This document shows positions 1 to 7,738 of a stretch of 12,916 nucleotides of DNA, piece by piece (the stretch's first letter is position 1; the number at the start of each line of letters is the position of its first letter). The stretch comes from Flavobacteriales bacterium. GTDB lineage: Bacteria; Bacteroidota; Bacteroidia; Flavobacteriales; BACL11. A model generated the notes under the pieces. The model had not been told where the DNA came from. It saw only the letters and a program-made list of their open reading frames with translations, and made no database searches. The stretch is from contig NZWA01000003.1 of the NCBI GenBank assembly GCA_002697505.1, forward strand, positions 1 to 12,916, written 5' to 3'. The position numbers were made by a program, and so were the translations under genes.

Positions 1-427
1 CTGTAGCAGAAGAATTATAATTTGATGCTAGTGGATCTGTGCAACCAGGAACGGTAATGGAATTAACAATAATTGTTCCTATCATCCCCATTCCAACGTG
101 TGGATCACATTGATATGTATATACACCTGCATTTGTAAATACATGCGTAAAAATCCATGAACTTGTTGGGTTTCCAACCATATTAAACCAACTAGACATA
201 TCATAACCAAAACTTTCAGGATTATTTGGATATGTCATTTGAGTTCCGTTAACATTATGATAACCACCTATATTGTTCCAGATTACTGTATCTCCTACTT
301 GAACTGCTGGTAAATTTGATGGAATATAAACATCACTAACTCCTCCTACATCTACAGTCCATGTATTTTGACCATAAATACTTACAGCCAAAAAGGATAA
401 AATTATCTTTAAATATATTTTTTTCAT
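1..427 (-). CDS. Secreted plastocyanin-like cupredoxin, C-terminus cut by window edge
   Basis: Reading leftward from the ATG at 427-425, 142 codons are open with no stop before the edge, so only the N-terminal part is visible. Residues 1-19 are a signal peptide (Lys-Lys, then a hydrophobic stretch ending YGQ), so the protein is exported. Residues about 21-122 form a small blue-copper domain. Its ligands fit the plastocyanin pattern: H57 in GGYHNVNG, then C107, H110 and M115 in CDPHVGMGM, spaced C-x2-H-x4-M. After it comes GCTDPLASNYNSSA (128-141), the start of a Cys-containing repeat common in large secreted Bacteroidota proteins, many of which end in a type IX secretion signal; that end is not visible here. 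A redox or copper-binding role outside the cytoplasm is inferred, and the electron partner is unknown. The gene diverges from the TonB receptor gene across 176 bp. Copper binding is well supported by the motif; the wider function is not known. Confidence 0.88.
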   Translation of the reverse strand, partial: MKKIYLKIILSFLAVSIYGQNTWTVDVGGVSDVYIPSNLPAVQVGDTVIWNNIGGYHNVNGTQMTYPNNPESFGYDMSSWFNMVGNPTSSWIFTHVFTNAGVYTYQCDPHVGMGMIGTIIVNSITVPGCTDPLASNYNSSAT

Positions 428-501
428 TTTTTAAAATTTTTATGATTTATACTTGTTTTTGTAAAATTAATGAAATATTATTTTTTAAAATTAAAATAGT
501 G

Positions 502-520
502 TTATTTAATTATTAAATAA
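502..520. repeat. 19-bp AT-only inverted repeat in the divergent region
   Basis: Arms TTATTTAA and TTAAATAA are perfect reverse complements separated by TTA. The repeat sits near the middle of the 428-603 intergenic region, about 65 bp upstream of the receptor promoter box and 75 bp from the cupredoxin start. It could be an operator for either gene. The surrounding DNA is so AT-rich that a chance palindrome is quite possible. The rest of 428-603 is A/T tracts with no other recognisable element, and no clear promoter box for the cupredoxin gene was found. Confidence 0.3.
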
Positions 521-585
521 TTATTGTATAGTTTTTAACATCAAAAAATTATACAAAATTTACTGTTTAATTAGAAATCTTAAAG

Positions 586-593
586 TATTTTTG
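586..593 (+). promoter_or_regulatory. Bacteroidota-type -7 box for the TonB receptor operon
   Basis: TATTTTTG matches the TAnnTTTG consensus of the Bacteroidota primary sigma factor exactly. It ends 10 nt before the receptor ATG, so transcription should start only a few bases upstream of the start codon. No convincing -33 TTG is seen at the usual spacing; only TGTTT lies at about 564-568. An AAGG at 595-598 could look like a weak ribosome-binding site, but much of it would lie upstream of, or at, the transcript start. Confidence 0.6.
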
Positions 594-603
594 CAAGGCC
601 AAT

Positions 604-2949
604 ATGAAACAAACACACCTAATATTAATTTTTATTTTTTCCTTTCTTAACTGTTTATCACAAGAAAGATATACGGTAAGCGGTTTTGTTCAAGATTTTA
701 ACTCTGGTGAAAGTTTAATTGGTGTTTCAATATACGAAAGCAAAAGTTTTAAAGGTACATCTACAAATCAATATGGTTTTTATTCATTAACATTAGATAA
801 AGGTGAATATGAGATAGTTTATTCTTTTATTGGATATAAAACAATTACAAAAAAAATAACATTAGACAAAAATATTAGAACAAATATTTCATTAAAAACT
901 GATGCAATATTAACTAAAGAGGTTATTGTTGAAGGTGAAAGACTTGATAAAAATGTTGCTAGTTCAAACATGAGTCAAGTAAAGCTAAAAGTTGAAAGCG
1001 TTAAAGAACTTCCAGTTATTTTAGGAGAAGTTGACGTACTCAAATCTGCACAACTATTACCTGGAATTCAATCAGGAGGTGAAGGAAACTCTGGACTTTA
1101 TGTTAGAGGCGGTGGACCAGATCAAAATTTGATTTTACTAGACGAAGCAGTTGTGTATAATGCTGCACATTTATTTGGTTTCTTTTCTGTATTTAATGCA
1201 GATGCTATCAAAGATATGAACATAATTAAAGGTGGTATGCCTGCTGAATATGGTGGACGACTATCATCTGTAATTGATATTACAATGAAGGATGGAAATA
1301 ATAAAAGATTTCAAGCAGATGGTGGTATTGGATTACTATCATCAAGATTAACTCTTCAGGGTCCAATACAAAAAGAAAAAAGCTCATTTATAGTTTCTGG
1401 AAGAAGAACATATATTGATGTCTTAGCTCAACCATTTATGAATGAAGAAAATGCATTTAGTGGTTCTGGCTATTATTTTTATGATTTAACAACTAAAGTT
1501 AATTACAAATTATCAGATAAAAATAGATTATATCTTAGTGGGTATTTTGGAAGAGATGTTTTTGATTTTATTAATTCTGATAATGGCATTGGAATAAGTA
1601 TTCCTTGGGGTAATGCAACCACTTCATTAAGATGGAATCACTTATTTAATGACAAACTATTTGTAAATACATCAGTTATATTTACAGACTATAGATTTCA
1701 ATTTAATATTGCACAGAGTGATTTTGAATTTAAAATTTATACAGGAATTAATGACTGGAATACTAAGGTTGATTTTTTATATCAACCAAATCAAAGAAAT
1801 ACAATAAGATTTGGGTCGAATTACACATATCATAAATTTATTCCAGGAAATGCTACTGGAAGATCAGGAGAAGTAGAATTTGCTCCAGATGAAGTATATA
1901 CTCAATATTCTAACGAAGGAGCCATATATTTTTCAAATGATGTTGAGTTAACTGATGAAATTAAAGCACATCTAGGTCTACGATACTCATCATTCCAGTA
2001 CAAAGGTAATATTACGTTTAGAGAATATATTAAAAGTGATTTGACAGGAGAAAACGATAATTATCGAAATATCGAACCTAGAGCTTCATTAAGATATAGA
2101 ATAAACACAAACAATTCTATTAAAATGGCCTTCACTCAGAACTATCAATATATTCATCTAGCTTCTCTATCATCACTAAGTTTACCTGCTGATTTGTGGG
2201 TTCCTAGCTCTAATGATATTAAACCTAAATTTTCAACACAGTATGCACTGGGATATTTCAAAAATTTTAATGAAAATATGTATGAAACCTCAGTCGAAGC
2301 ATATTATAAAGAGATTACAAACCTAATCGAATACAAAGAAGGTGTTTTACCAGAAGATAATACAAATACAAATAGTGATGATGCATTTGTATTTGGTGAT
2401 GGAGATTCATATGGTGTAGAACTTTTAATTAAAAAAAACAAAGGAAAAACAACTGGTTGGATTGGATATACATTATCTAAAACAACTAAATACTTTGATA
2501 ATGTTAATAACGGAAAACCTTTTCCTGCGAAATATGATAGAAGACATGACTTATCAATTACAGCATCACACAAACTAAATGATAAATGGACTTTAAGTAC
2601 TGTTTTTGTTTACGCAACTGGAAATTCAATAACTCTTCCTACTGAAAGATATGTAATTGGCGGTGATGTATACACAGAATATACATCTAGAAATGGCTAC
2701 AAAATGCCTCCTTATCATAGACTTGATATTGGAGCAACTTTTAAACCAAAACCAAAAAGAAAATATGAGTCTTCTTGGAATTTTTCAATATATAACGTAT
2801 ACAGCAGAAAAAATCCATACTTTATTTACTTTGCATTAGAATCAGATGAAAATAGCGGAAATATTCAAAATGGAAATATAACTCCTAAAGCTTATCAAGT
2901 ATCAATATTTCCAATATTACCTTCGGTTACATGGAATTTTAGTTTTTAA
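604..2949 (+). CDS. TonB-dependent outer-membrane receptor with carboxypeptidase-regulatory-like domain
   Basis: This 781-residue protein is an energised outer-membrane transporter. Residues 1-19 or 20 are a signal peptide ending CLSQ. Residues about 23-100 are a CarboxypepD_reg-like beta-sandwich (VSGFVQDFNSGESLIGVSI, later FIGYKT), an N-terminal extension typical of Bacteroidota receptors. Residues about 125-232 are the plug, with GLYVRGGGPDQNLILLD, FNADAIKDMNIIKGG and AEYGGRLSSVIDI. The rest, about 240-781, is the beta-barrel, ending in the aromatic residue Phe (TWNFSF) as expected for an outer-membrane protein. No clear TonB box was recognised. M1 is the right start because the signal peptide begins there. 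The gene is followed after 2 nt by a DUF4249 lipoprotein gene, an arrangement resembling SusC/SusD-type pairs, so the two probably act together on the same ligand. No glycan-degrading enzymes are nearby, so the substrate cannot be named. Confidence 0.93.
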   Translation: MKQTHLILIFIFSFLNCLSQERYTVSGFVQDFNSGESLIGVSIYESKSFKGTSTNQYGFYSLTLDKGEYEIVYSFIGYKTITKKITLDKNIRTNISLKTDAILTKEVIVEGERLDKNVASSNMSQVKLKVESVKELPVILGEVDVLKSAQLLPGIQSGGEGNSGLYVRGGGPDQNLILLDEAVVYNAAHLFGFFSVFNADAIKDMNIIKGGMPAEYGGRLSSVIDITMKDGNNKRFQADGGIGLLSSRLTLQGPIQKEKSSFIVSGRRTYIDVLAQPFMNEENAFSGSGYYFYDLTTKVNYKLSDKNRLYLSGYFGRDVFDFINSDNGIGISIPWGNATTSLRWNHLFNDKLFVNTSVIFTDYRFQFNIAQSDFEFKIYTGINDWNTKVDFLYQPNQRNTIRFGSNYTYHKFIPGNATGRSGEVEFAPDEVYTQYSNEGAIYFSNDVELTDEIKAHLGLRYSSFQYKGNITFREYIKSDLTGENDNYRNIEPRASLRYRINTNNSIKMAFTQNYQYIHLASLSSLSLPADLWVPSSNDIKPKFSTQYALGYFKNFNENMYETSVEAYYKEITNLIEYKEGVLPEDNTNTNSDDAFVFGDGDSYGVELLIKKNKGKTTGWIGYTLSKTTKYFDNVNNGKPFPAKYDRRHDLSITASHKLNDKWTLSTVFVYATGNSITLPTERYVIGGDVYTEYTSRNGYKMPPYHRLDIGATFKPKPKRKYESSWNFSIYNVYSRKNPYFIYFALESDENSGNIQNGNITPKAYQVSIFPILPSVTWNFSF

Positions 2950-2951
2950 TT

Positions 2952-3968
2952 ATGAAAAGAATATTATTTATAATCATATTGTTTACATCTTGTCAAGAAG
3001 AAATAACCTTAGAACTTGATCAAGCAAGAGACAAATTAGTTGTTGAAGGTTCGATCGAACCAGGATTTCCACCATATGTAATTTTAACTAAAAATCAAGG
3101 TTATTTTTCTAAAATAGACACCAATACGTACAGTAACTTATTTGTTAAAGATGCAATTATTACTGTATCTTACACAGAAAATAATGTGACGGAAGTTATT
3201 GAGCTAACTACTGAAGTAACTGATCTACTTGGATCTGATACAATTGTAATTTATACTGTTAAATTGGATGAATATGATTTTATTAATGGATTAGACAATT
3301 ACAGCTTTAGTAAAATTGGAAGAACATATAATTTAAATATATTTTGGAGAGGTGATTCAATTACTGCACAAACAACTATTCCTGAACCTACACCACTAGA
3401 CAGTATATGGGTTGAGAAAAGTGAATTTGGAGAATTCGATTTTGAATCTGAAATAAGAGCCTGGTACTCAGATCCTGCAGGCATACGAAATAATCTACTT
3501 ACAAAAACAAAATTAGTATCTTATTCAGAAAATGATAGTTCAGAATGTAAAAGCATTGACAAAGAAGATATTTTTCTACAATTGCTTGATTGTGGCACAG
3601 ATATTTTGATTGATGGTGAAAGCTTCGAATTTCCAATTCCAAAATTAGATAATGGTTTTCCAATAGGAAACTACAGAGCATCACACTATGAAGAATGTGA
3701 AAACGGAGATAGTATTCTTATAAGCAAAGAAATAGTATTAATTAAATTTTGTCAAATTAATGAAGAATCAATGAGATTTTGGCGTGGTGTAGTTCGTCAA
3801 GCTGGTTTTAATTCTAACCCATTTACAGAACCATTAAATTTACCAAGTAATATTGACGGAGGTCTGGGTATATGGACAGGATTTAGTCCAATTTACTACA
3901 AAGTTCCAATTGTTCAAGATACCACAATATTTTACCAATATGACCCTAAATTTGAAGATATATTATAA
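2952..3968 (+). CDS. DUF4249 family outer-membrane lipoprotein, partner of the TonB receptor
   Basis: This 338-residue protein begins with a very short lipoprotein signal: MKR, a hydrophobic run, then FTSC with Cys14 as the likely lipidated residue. The start of the mature chain (a charged stretch, then KLVVEGSIEPG at 28-38, then PYVILTKNQGYF) and the C-terminal block around 289-316 (NPFTEP, then SNIDGGLGIWTG) are hallmarks of the DUF4249 family. That family is regularly encoded next to TonB-dependent receptors in Bacteroidota, but its biochemical role is not established to my knowledge. Besides C14 there are four cysteines (C199, C214, C249, C267), which could form disulfides outside the inner membrane. 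The gene starts 2 nt after the receptor stop codon, so translation is probably coupled. It may be a surface-exposed substrate-binding lid for the receptor, by analogy with SusD; that is inference. Confidence 0.88.
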   Translation: MKRILFIIILFTSCQEEITLELDQARDKLVVEGSIEPGFPPYVILTKNQGYFSKIDTNTYSNLFVKDAIITVSYTENNVTEVIELTTEVTDLLGSDTIVIYTVKLDEYDFINGLDNYSFSKIGRTYNLNIFWRGDSITAQTTIPEPTPLDSIWVEKSEFGEFDFESEIRAWYSDPAGIRNNLLTKTKLVSYSENDSSECKSIDKEDIFLQLLDCGTDILIDGESFEFPIPKLDNGFPIGNYRASHYEECENGDSILISKEIVLIKFCQINEESMRFWRGVVRQAGFNSNPFTEPLNLPSNIDGGLGIWTGFSPIYYKVPIVQDTTIFYQYDPKFEDIL

Positions 3969-3986
3969 ATTTACAAAAAAAAATTT

Positions 3987-4937
3987 ATGCAAGAGGAAAT
4001 TGAAAACATTCAAACACTAATTATAGGTTCGGGACCGGCCGGATACACAGCTGCAATTTATGCAGCAAGAGCTGATATGAAACCCGTTGTAATTCAGGGA
4101 CTCCAACCAGGTGGACAGCTAACAACAACGACAGATGTTGATAATTTTCCTGGCTATAAAGATGGTGTTACCGGACCTGAAATGATGGAAGATTTAAAAG
4201 CACAAGCTGAAAGATTTGGTACGGACACTCGATGGGGAATGGTTACCAATGTTGATTTATCAAATAGACCATTTAATGTTGAAATAGATAATACAAAAAA
4301 AGTTATTGCTCAAACAATAATTATAGCTACTGGAGCTACTGCTAAATGGCTTGGTATTGATGATGAAAAAAGACTAAATGGATATGGTGTTTCAGCATGC
4401 GCAACTTGTGATGGATTTTTTTATAAAGGAAAAGATGTTGTCGTTGTTGGAGGTGGCGATACAGCAGCAGAAGAAGCTACATACTTAGCAAAATTATGCA
4501 CCAAAGTAACCATGTTAGTTAGAAAAGATTTCTTAAGAGCATCAAAAGCTATGCAACACAGAGTTATGGCAACTAAAAATCTAACAGTTCTCTTTAATCA
4601 CGAAACTAAAAGTATTAATGGAGAACCAGGACCTATAGGTGTGGAAAGTGTTACAGCAATAAACAATATAACTAACAAAGAAATTATTATACCAGCCTCA
4701 GGCTTTTTTGTAGCTATAGGACACAAACCTAATACTGATCTTTTCAAAGGTCAACTTGAAATGGATGAAAACGGCTATCTAAAAATTATTCCTGGTACAG
4801 CTTCAACAAAAGTAAAAGGTGTATATGCTGCCGGTGATGTTGCAGATCATGTCTACAGACAAGCAGTAACTTCCGCCGGAACTGGTTGCATGGCCGCTTT
4901 AGATGCTGAAAGATTTCTTTCATCACAAGGAACATAA
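3987..4937 (+). CDS. trxB: Thioredoxin-disulfide reductase
   Basis: This 316-residue cytoplasmic flavoenzyme transfers electrons from NADPH through FAD and a redox-active disulfide to thioredoxin. The FAD-binding GSGPAG is at 14-19, and the FAD domain resumes at 282-285 (AGDV). The catalytic disulfide is CATC at 138-141. The NADPH domain carries GGGDTA at 155-160 and VRKDFLRASKAM at 178-189, where Arg179 and Arg184 match the basic residues expected to hold the NADPH phosphate. Length and motif order are typical of low-molecular-weight bacterial TrxB. It starts 18 nt after the DUF4249 gene behind an A-rich leader with no Shine-Dalgarno, so it may be co-transcribed with the receptor pair. No functional link is evident and trxB is a housekeeping gene. 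The gene reads slightly less AT-rich than its neighbours, as expected for a conserved, well-expressed gene. Confidence 0.96.
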   Translation: MQEEIENIQTLIIGSGPAGYTAAIYAARADMKPVVIQGLQPGGQLTTTTDVDNFPGYKDGVTGPEMMEDLKAQAERFGTDTRWGMVTNVDLSNRPFNVEIDNTKKVIAQTIIIATGATAKWLGIDDEKRLNGYGVSACATCDGFFYKGKDVVVVGGGDTAAEEATYLAKLCTKVTMLVRKDFLRASKAMQHRVMATKNLTVLFNHETKSINGEPGPIGVESVTAINNITNKEIIIPASGFFVAIGHKPNTDLFKGQLEMDENGYLKIIPGTASTKVKGVYAAGDVADHVYRQAVTSAGTGCMAALDAERFLSSQGT

Positions 4938-4982
4938 CATTACGTAATTCGTATATTTAAATTATTTATACTTTCAAATCTC

Positions 4983-6695
4983 ATGAATGCAATAGATATT
5001 TTAAGTAAATACTGGGGTTATTCTACATTTAGGTCAAAGCAAGAAGAAGTCATAGAAAATATCTTAGTTAATAAAGATGTTTTGGCAATTTTTCCAGTGG
5101 GTGAAGGAAAATCATTGTGCTATCAGATTCCAGCATTAATGAAAAATGGCGTATGCTTAGTCATATCACCTTTAATCTCATTAATGACAGATCAACTAAG
5201 ATTTTTATCATCAAAAGGAATAAAATCAGTAGCTATAAATAAAAATATTAATTTAAATGAAATTGATGATATATTTAACAAGTGTAAATTTGGCGGTATC
5301 AAATTTCTTTTTCTTTCTCCAGAAAGACTTCAAAACAGTAAAATTAAAAGTAAATTAAATGAAATTAACATTAATCTTATTGCAATAGATGAAGCACATT
5401 GTATTTCAGAATGGGGACACCAGTTTAGACCATCTTTCAGAAAAATTTCTGATCTAAGAGAAATTTTACCACAAACACCAATACTTGCTCTTACAGCAAC
5501 TGCAAATAAATATGTAATTGATGATATTACAACAAACTTGCATTTTAAAAAAAATCATGTAATTGTTAAAACCTCATTGAAAAAAAATAATATTTCATAT
5601 TTAGTTCTAGAAAACATAGATAAAAGAAAAAAACTAATAGAATTAGTAGAAAAAATTAAAAGTTCGATTATTATTTACGCCAATAGTAGAAAAAATGTAG
5701 AGAATATTTCAAAATATCTAAATTATAATAAATATAATTCATGTTTCTACCATGCAGGTTTATCTTATGAAGATAGAAAAAATATTCAAGAAAAATGGAT
5801 TAAAAATCAAATTAGAATAATTGTTGCAACAAGTTCATTTGGAATGGGTATTAATAAACAGGACGTAAGGTTAGTAATTAATTTTTCATTACCACCAAAC
5901 ATTGAAACTTATTATCAACAGTCAGGAAGAGCAGGAAGAGATAATAAAAAAGCCTACTCAATTTTATTATTTGACGAAAATGATATTAAATACCAACAAC
6001 TACTATTAAATCAAAGATATCCTAAATGTTATGAAATAATTGATTTCTACAATAATTTAAGCAACTATTTACAAATTCCAATTGGATCAGTTCCTGAAGA
6101 CAATAAGTCTATAAATATTGATAAGTTTAAAGAAAGATATAAAATATCTCTAATTGAATTGTATAATTTTCTAAATATACTACAAAGTGAAGGTTATATT
6201 ATTTTCAAAGGTTTTGTTAAACCTGATTCCAAATTAAAAATTATTTTGGATACAAATAATCTTTATAAGTTTCAAATTGAAAACAGACTTTATGATCAAT
6301 TTATTAGATTATTGCTTAGAACATATCCAAAATTATTTAACCAATATGTTTCAATTAATGAGGAAATTATTGCTAAAAGAATAAATCGAGATATAGTTTT
6401 TGTAAAAAAAATATTCAGTAAACTAGAAAAATTAGAAGTTGTTAAATACCAATTTAATGATGAAAATACAATTAATATTAAATACTTAGTTGCAAGAGTT
6501 GATAGTCAATATTTATCTTTTAATGATGTGGAAATTGAAAAGAGAAAAAAATCTGATTTATATAGACTAGAAAAAATGATAAGTTTTTGCAAAAACCAAA
6601 ATCAGTGCAGAAGAAATTTAATTTTAAACTATTTTGATGAAGTTGAAAGTAATGATTGTGAAAATTGTAGTAATTGTTTAAAGCATAATATATGA
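4983..6695 (+). CDS. recQ: RecQ-family ATP-dependent DNA helicase, C-terminal zinc-module type
   Basis: This 570-residue superfamily 2 helicase is predicted to unwind DNA 3' to 5' in repair and recombination. Visible motifs are FRSKQEEVI (16-24), Walker A PVGEGKS (38-44), DEAH (136-139) followed by the RecQ aromatic loop CISEWGHQFRP (140-150), TATA (171-174), IIYANSRK (230-237), ATSSFGMGIN (282-291) and QQSGRAGRD (312-320). A RecQ zinc site, C542-x16-C559-x2-C562-x2-C565, lies at the extreme C-terminus rather than directly after the helicase core. A region of about 200 residues, possibly winged-helix, lies between. There is no HRDC domain. This order resembles RecS-type and Bacteroidota RecQ-like proteins rather than E. 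coli RecQ, so the symbol is a family label. Walker A is unusual, with PVGEGKS in place of PTGGGKS. The gene sits 45 nt after trxB and 65 nt before fmt; recQ next to fmt is, from memory, a common Flavobacteriia order. Confidence 0.92.
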   Translation: MNAIDILSKYWGYSTFRSKQEEVIENILVNKDVLAIFPVGEGKSLCYQIPALMKNGVCLVISPLISLMTDQLRFLSSKGIKSVAINKNINLNEIDDIFNKCKFGGIKFLFLSPERLQNSKIKSKLNEININLIAIDEAHCISEWGHQFRPSFRKISDLREILPQTPILALTATANKYVIDDITTNLHFKKNHVIVKTSLKKNNISYLVLENIDKRKKLIELVEKIKSSIIIYANSRKNVENISKYLNYNKYNSCFYHAGLSYEDRKNIQEKWIKNQIRIIVATSSFGMGINKQDVRLVINFSLPPNIETYYQQSGRAGRDNKKAYSILLFDENDIKYQQLLLNQRYPKCYEIIDFYNNLSNYLQIPIGSVPEDNKSINIDKFKERYKISLIELYNFLNILQSEGYIIFKGFVKPDSKLKIILDTNNLYKFQIENRLYDQFIRLLLRTYPKLFNQYVSINEEIIAKRINRDIVFVKKIFSKLEKLEVVKYQFNDENTINIKYLVARVDSQYLSFNDVEIEKRKKSDLYRLEKMISFCKNQNQCRRNLILNYFDEVESNDCENCSNCLKHNI

Positions 6696-6716
6696 CTTTA
6701 TGTATTAAAAACATAA

Positions 6717-6724
6717 TATATTAG
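6717..6724 (+). promoter_or_regulatory. Possible -7 box for fmt
   Basis: TATATTAG differs from TAnnTTTG at one position and is followed by CA, as are the better boxes in this window. It lies 36 nt upstream of the fmt ATG in the 65-bp recQ-fmt gap. No -33 element is visible. A promoter here would separate the fmt unit from recQ, but the AT-rich setting makes a chance match easy. Confidence 0.3.
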
Positions 6725-6760
6725 CAAATCAATATTATTAAATCAAATAAAATACAATTG

Positions 6761-7738
6761 ATGAAAATCATATTCTTTGGAACACCAGATTTTGCCGCAT
6801 TTATTTTGTCAAAGTTAATAGAACAAAAAAAAGAAATATTAGCTGTCGTAACATTACCAGACAGAAAAAAAGGAAGAGGAAAAAAAATCATCTCTACACC
6901 GGTAAAAAAAATTGCTAATAAAAATAATATCAAAGTTTTTGAAACATTAAAGTTTGATAATATTAAACTGACATCTGATCTCAAAAAACTTCAAGCAAAT
7001 ATTTTTATTGTTGTTGCATTCAAATTTTTACCTAAATGTATTTGGCAAATACCGCATTTAGGAACAATAAATTTACACACTTCATATTTGCCAAATTATA
7101 AAGGAGCGGCACCAATTAATAGAGTTATAATTAATGGTGAAAGCTCAACTGGTATTTCAACATTTTATATAAATGAAAAAATTGATTCTGGAAAATTGAT
7201 TTTAAGAGAAAAAATTGAACTGAAAAATACTACTACTGCAGCTCAACTTTACAATGTTATGAAAATTAATGGTGAAAAAATTCTATTGAAAACTATTAAA
7301 AAAATTGAAGAAAATAGCTTAAAAGATCTTAATATTTCATCCAGCGAAAAAAATAATTATGCAAGTAAAATTAGTAAGGAGTGTTGTAAAATAAATTGGA
7401 ACATTTCTGCACCTGACATACATAACCTAGTTAGAGGACTATCTCCTTATATTGATGACAATCTATTACTTAATGATGTAGAAATATTTCCTGGAGCCTG
7501 GACATTTATCAAAATAAATAATTTTGTCAAAAGAGTTAAAATATTGTTAACTAAACTTAAAGAGCCAACAAATTCTTCTCATCTGTCAATTTGTTGCGAT
7601 AATAAAAATTATTTAAACATTTGTGTTAACGGTCAATTTTTGTCTATTATGTATTTACAGATTGAAGGAAAAAAACCTATGTCAATAAAATCATTTTTAC
7701 ACGGTAATAAAATTGATAACACAAACTTTCTACTTTGA
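6761..7738 (+). CDS. fmt: Methionyl-tRNA formyltransferase
   Basis: This 325-residue cytoplasmic enzyme formylates Met-tRNA(fMet) with 10-formyl-tetrahydrofolate, for translation initiation. The start MKIIFFGTPDFA is the family N-terminus, so I choose the ATG at 6761 over the TTG one codon upstream. PDRKKGRGKK (33-42) is the substrate-binding loop. The catalytic core is N104 and H106 in INLHTSYLP, then YKGAAPIN (113-120), with the catalytic Asp as D142 in IDSGKL. The C-terminal tRNA-binding domain runs from about 200 and ends with IEGKKPMSIKSFL (301-313), also a family feature. One oddity: about 13 residues (231-243) are inserted in the normally contiguous GLSPYPxAW motif. The stop TGA overlaps the TTG start of the next gene in a TTGA quartet, so translation of the two genes is probably coupled. 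Confidence 0.95.
   Translation: MKIIFFGTPDFAAFILSKLIEQKKEILAVVTLPDRKKGRGKKIISTPVKKIANKNNIKVFETLKFDNIKLTSDLKKLQANIFIVVAFKFLPKCIWQIPHLGTINLHTSYLPNYKGAAPINRVIINGESSTGISTFYINEKIDSGKLILREKIELKNTTTAAQLYNVMKINGEKILLKTIKKIEENSLKDLNISSSEKNNYASKISKECCKINWNISAPDIHNLVRGLSPYIDDNLLLNDVEIFPGAWTFIKINNFVKRVKILLTKLKEPTNSSHLSICCDNKNYLNICVNGQFLSIMYLQIEGKKPMSIKSFLHGNKIDNTNFLL

Noticed and set aside
428..603. A promoter or small gene for the minus strand in the divergent region
   Set aside because: The closest -7-like match, TAATTTTA at 469-462, lacks the G and has no -33 partner. No open frame of note exists, only A/T tracts.
2304..2573. 89-codon open frame on the minus strand inside the receptor gene
   Set aside because: It lies wholly within a well-supported receptor barrel on the other strand, has no recognisable domain, and looks like a by-product of AT-rich codon use.
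6698..6716. Inverted repeat TTATGT/ACATAA after recQ as a terminator
   Set aside because: The stem is 6 bp and almost all A/T with a 7-nt loop and no following T-run; too weak to call in this composition.
6758..6760. TTG as the start codon of fmt
   Set aside because: It adds only one residue before an ATG that begins exactly at the family N-terminus MKIIFFGTPDF. Unlike 7735, nothing here requires a non-ATG start.
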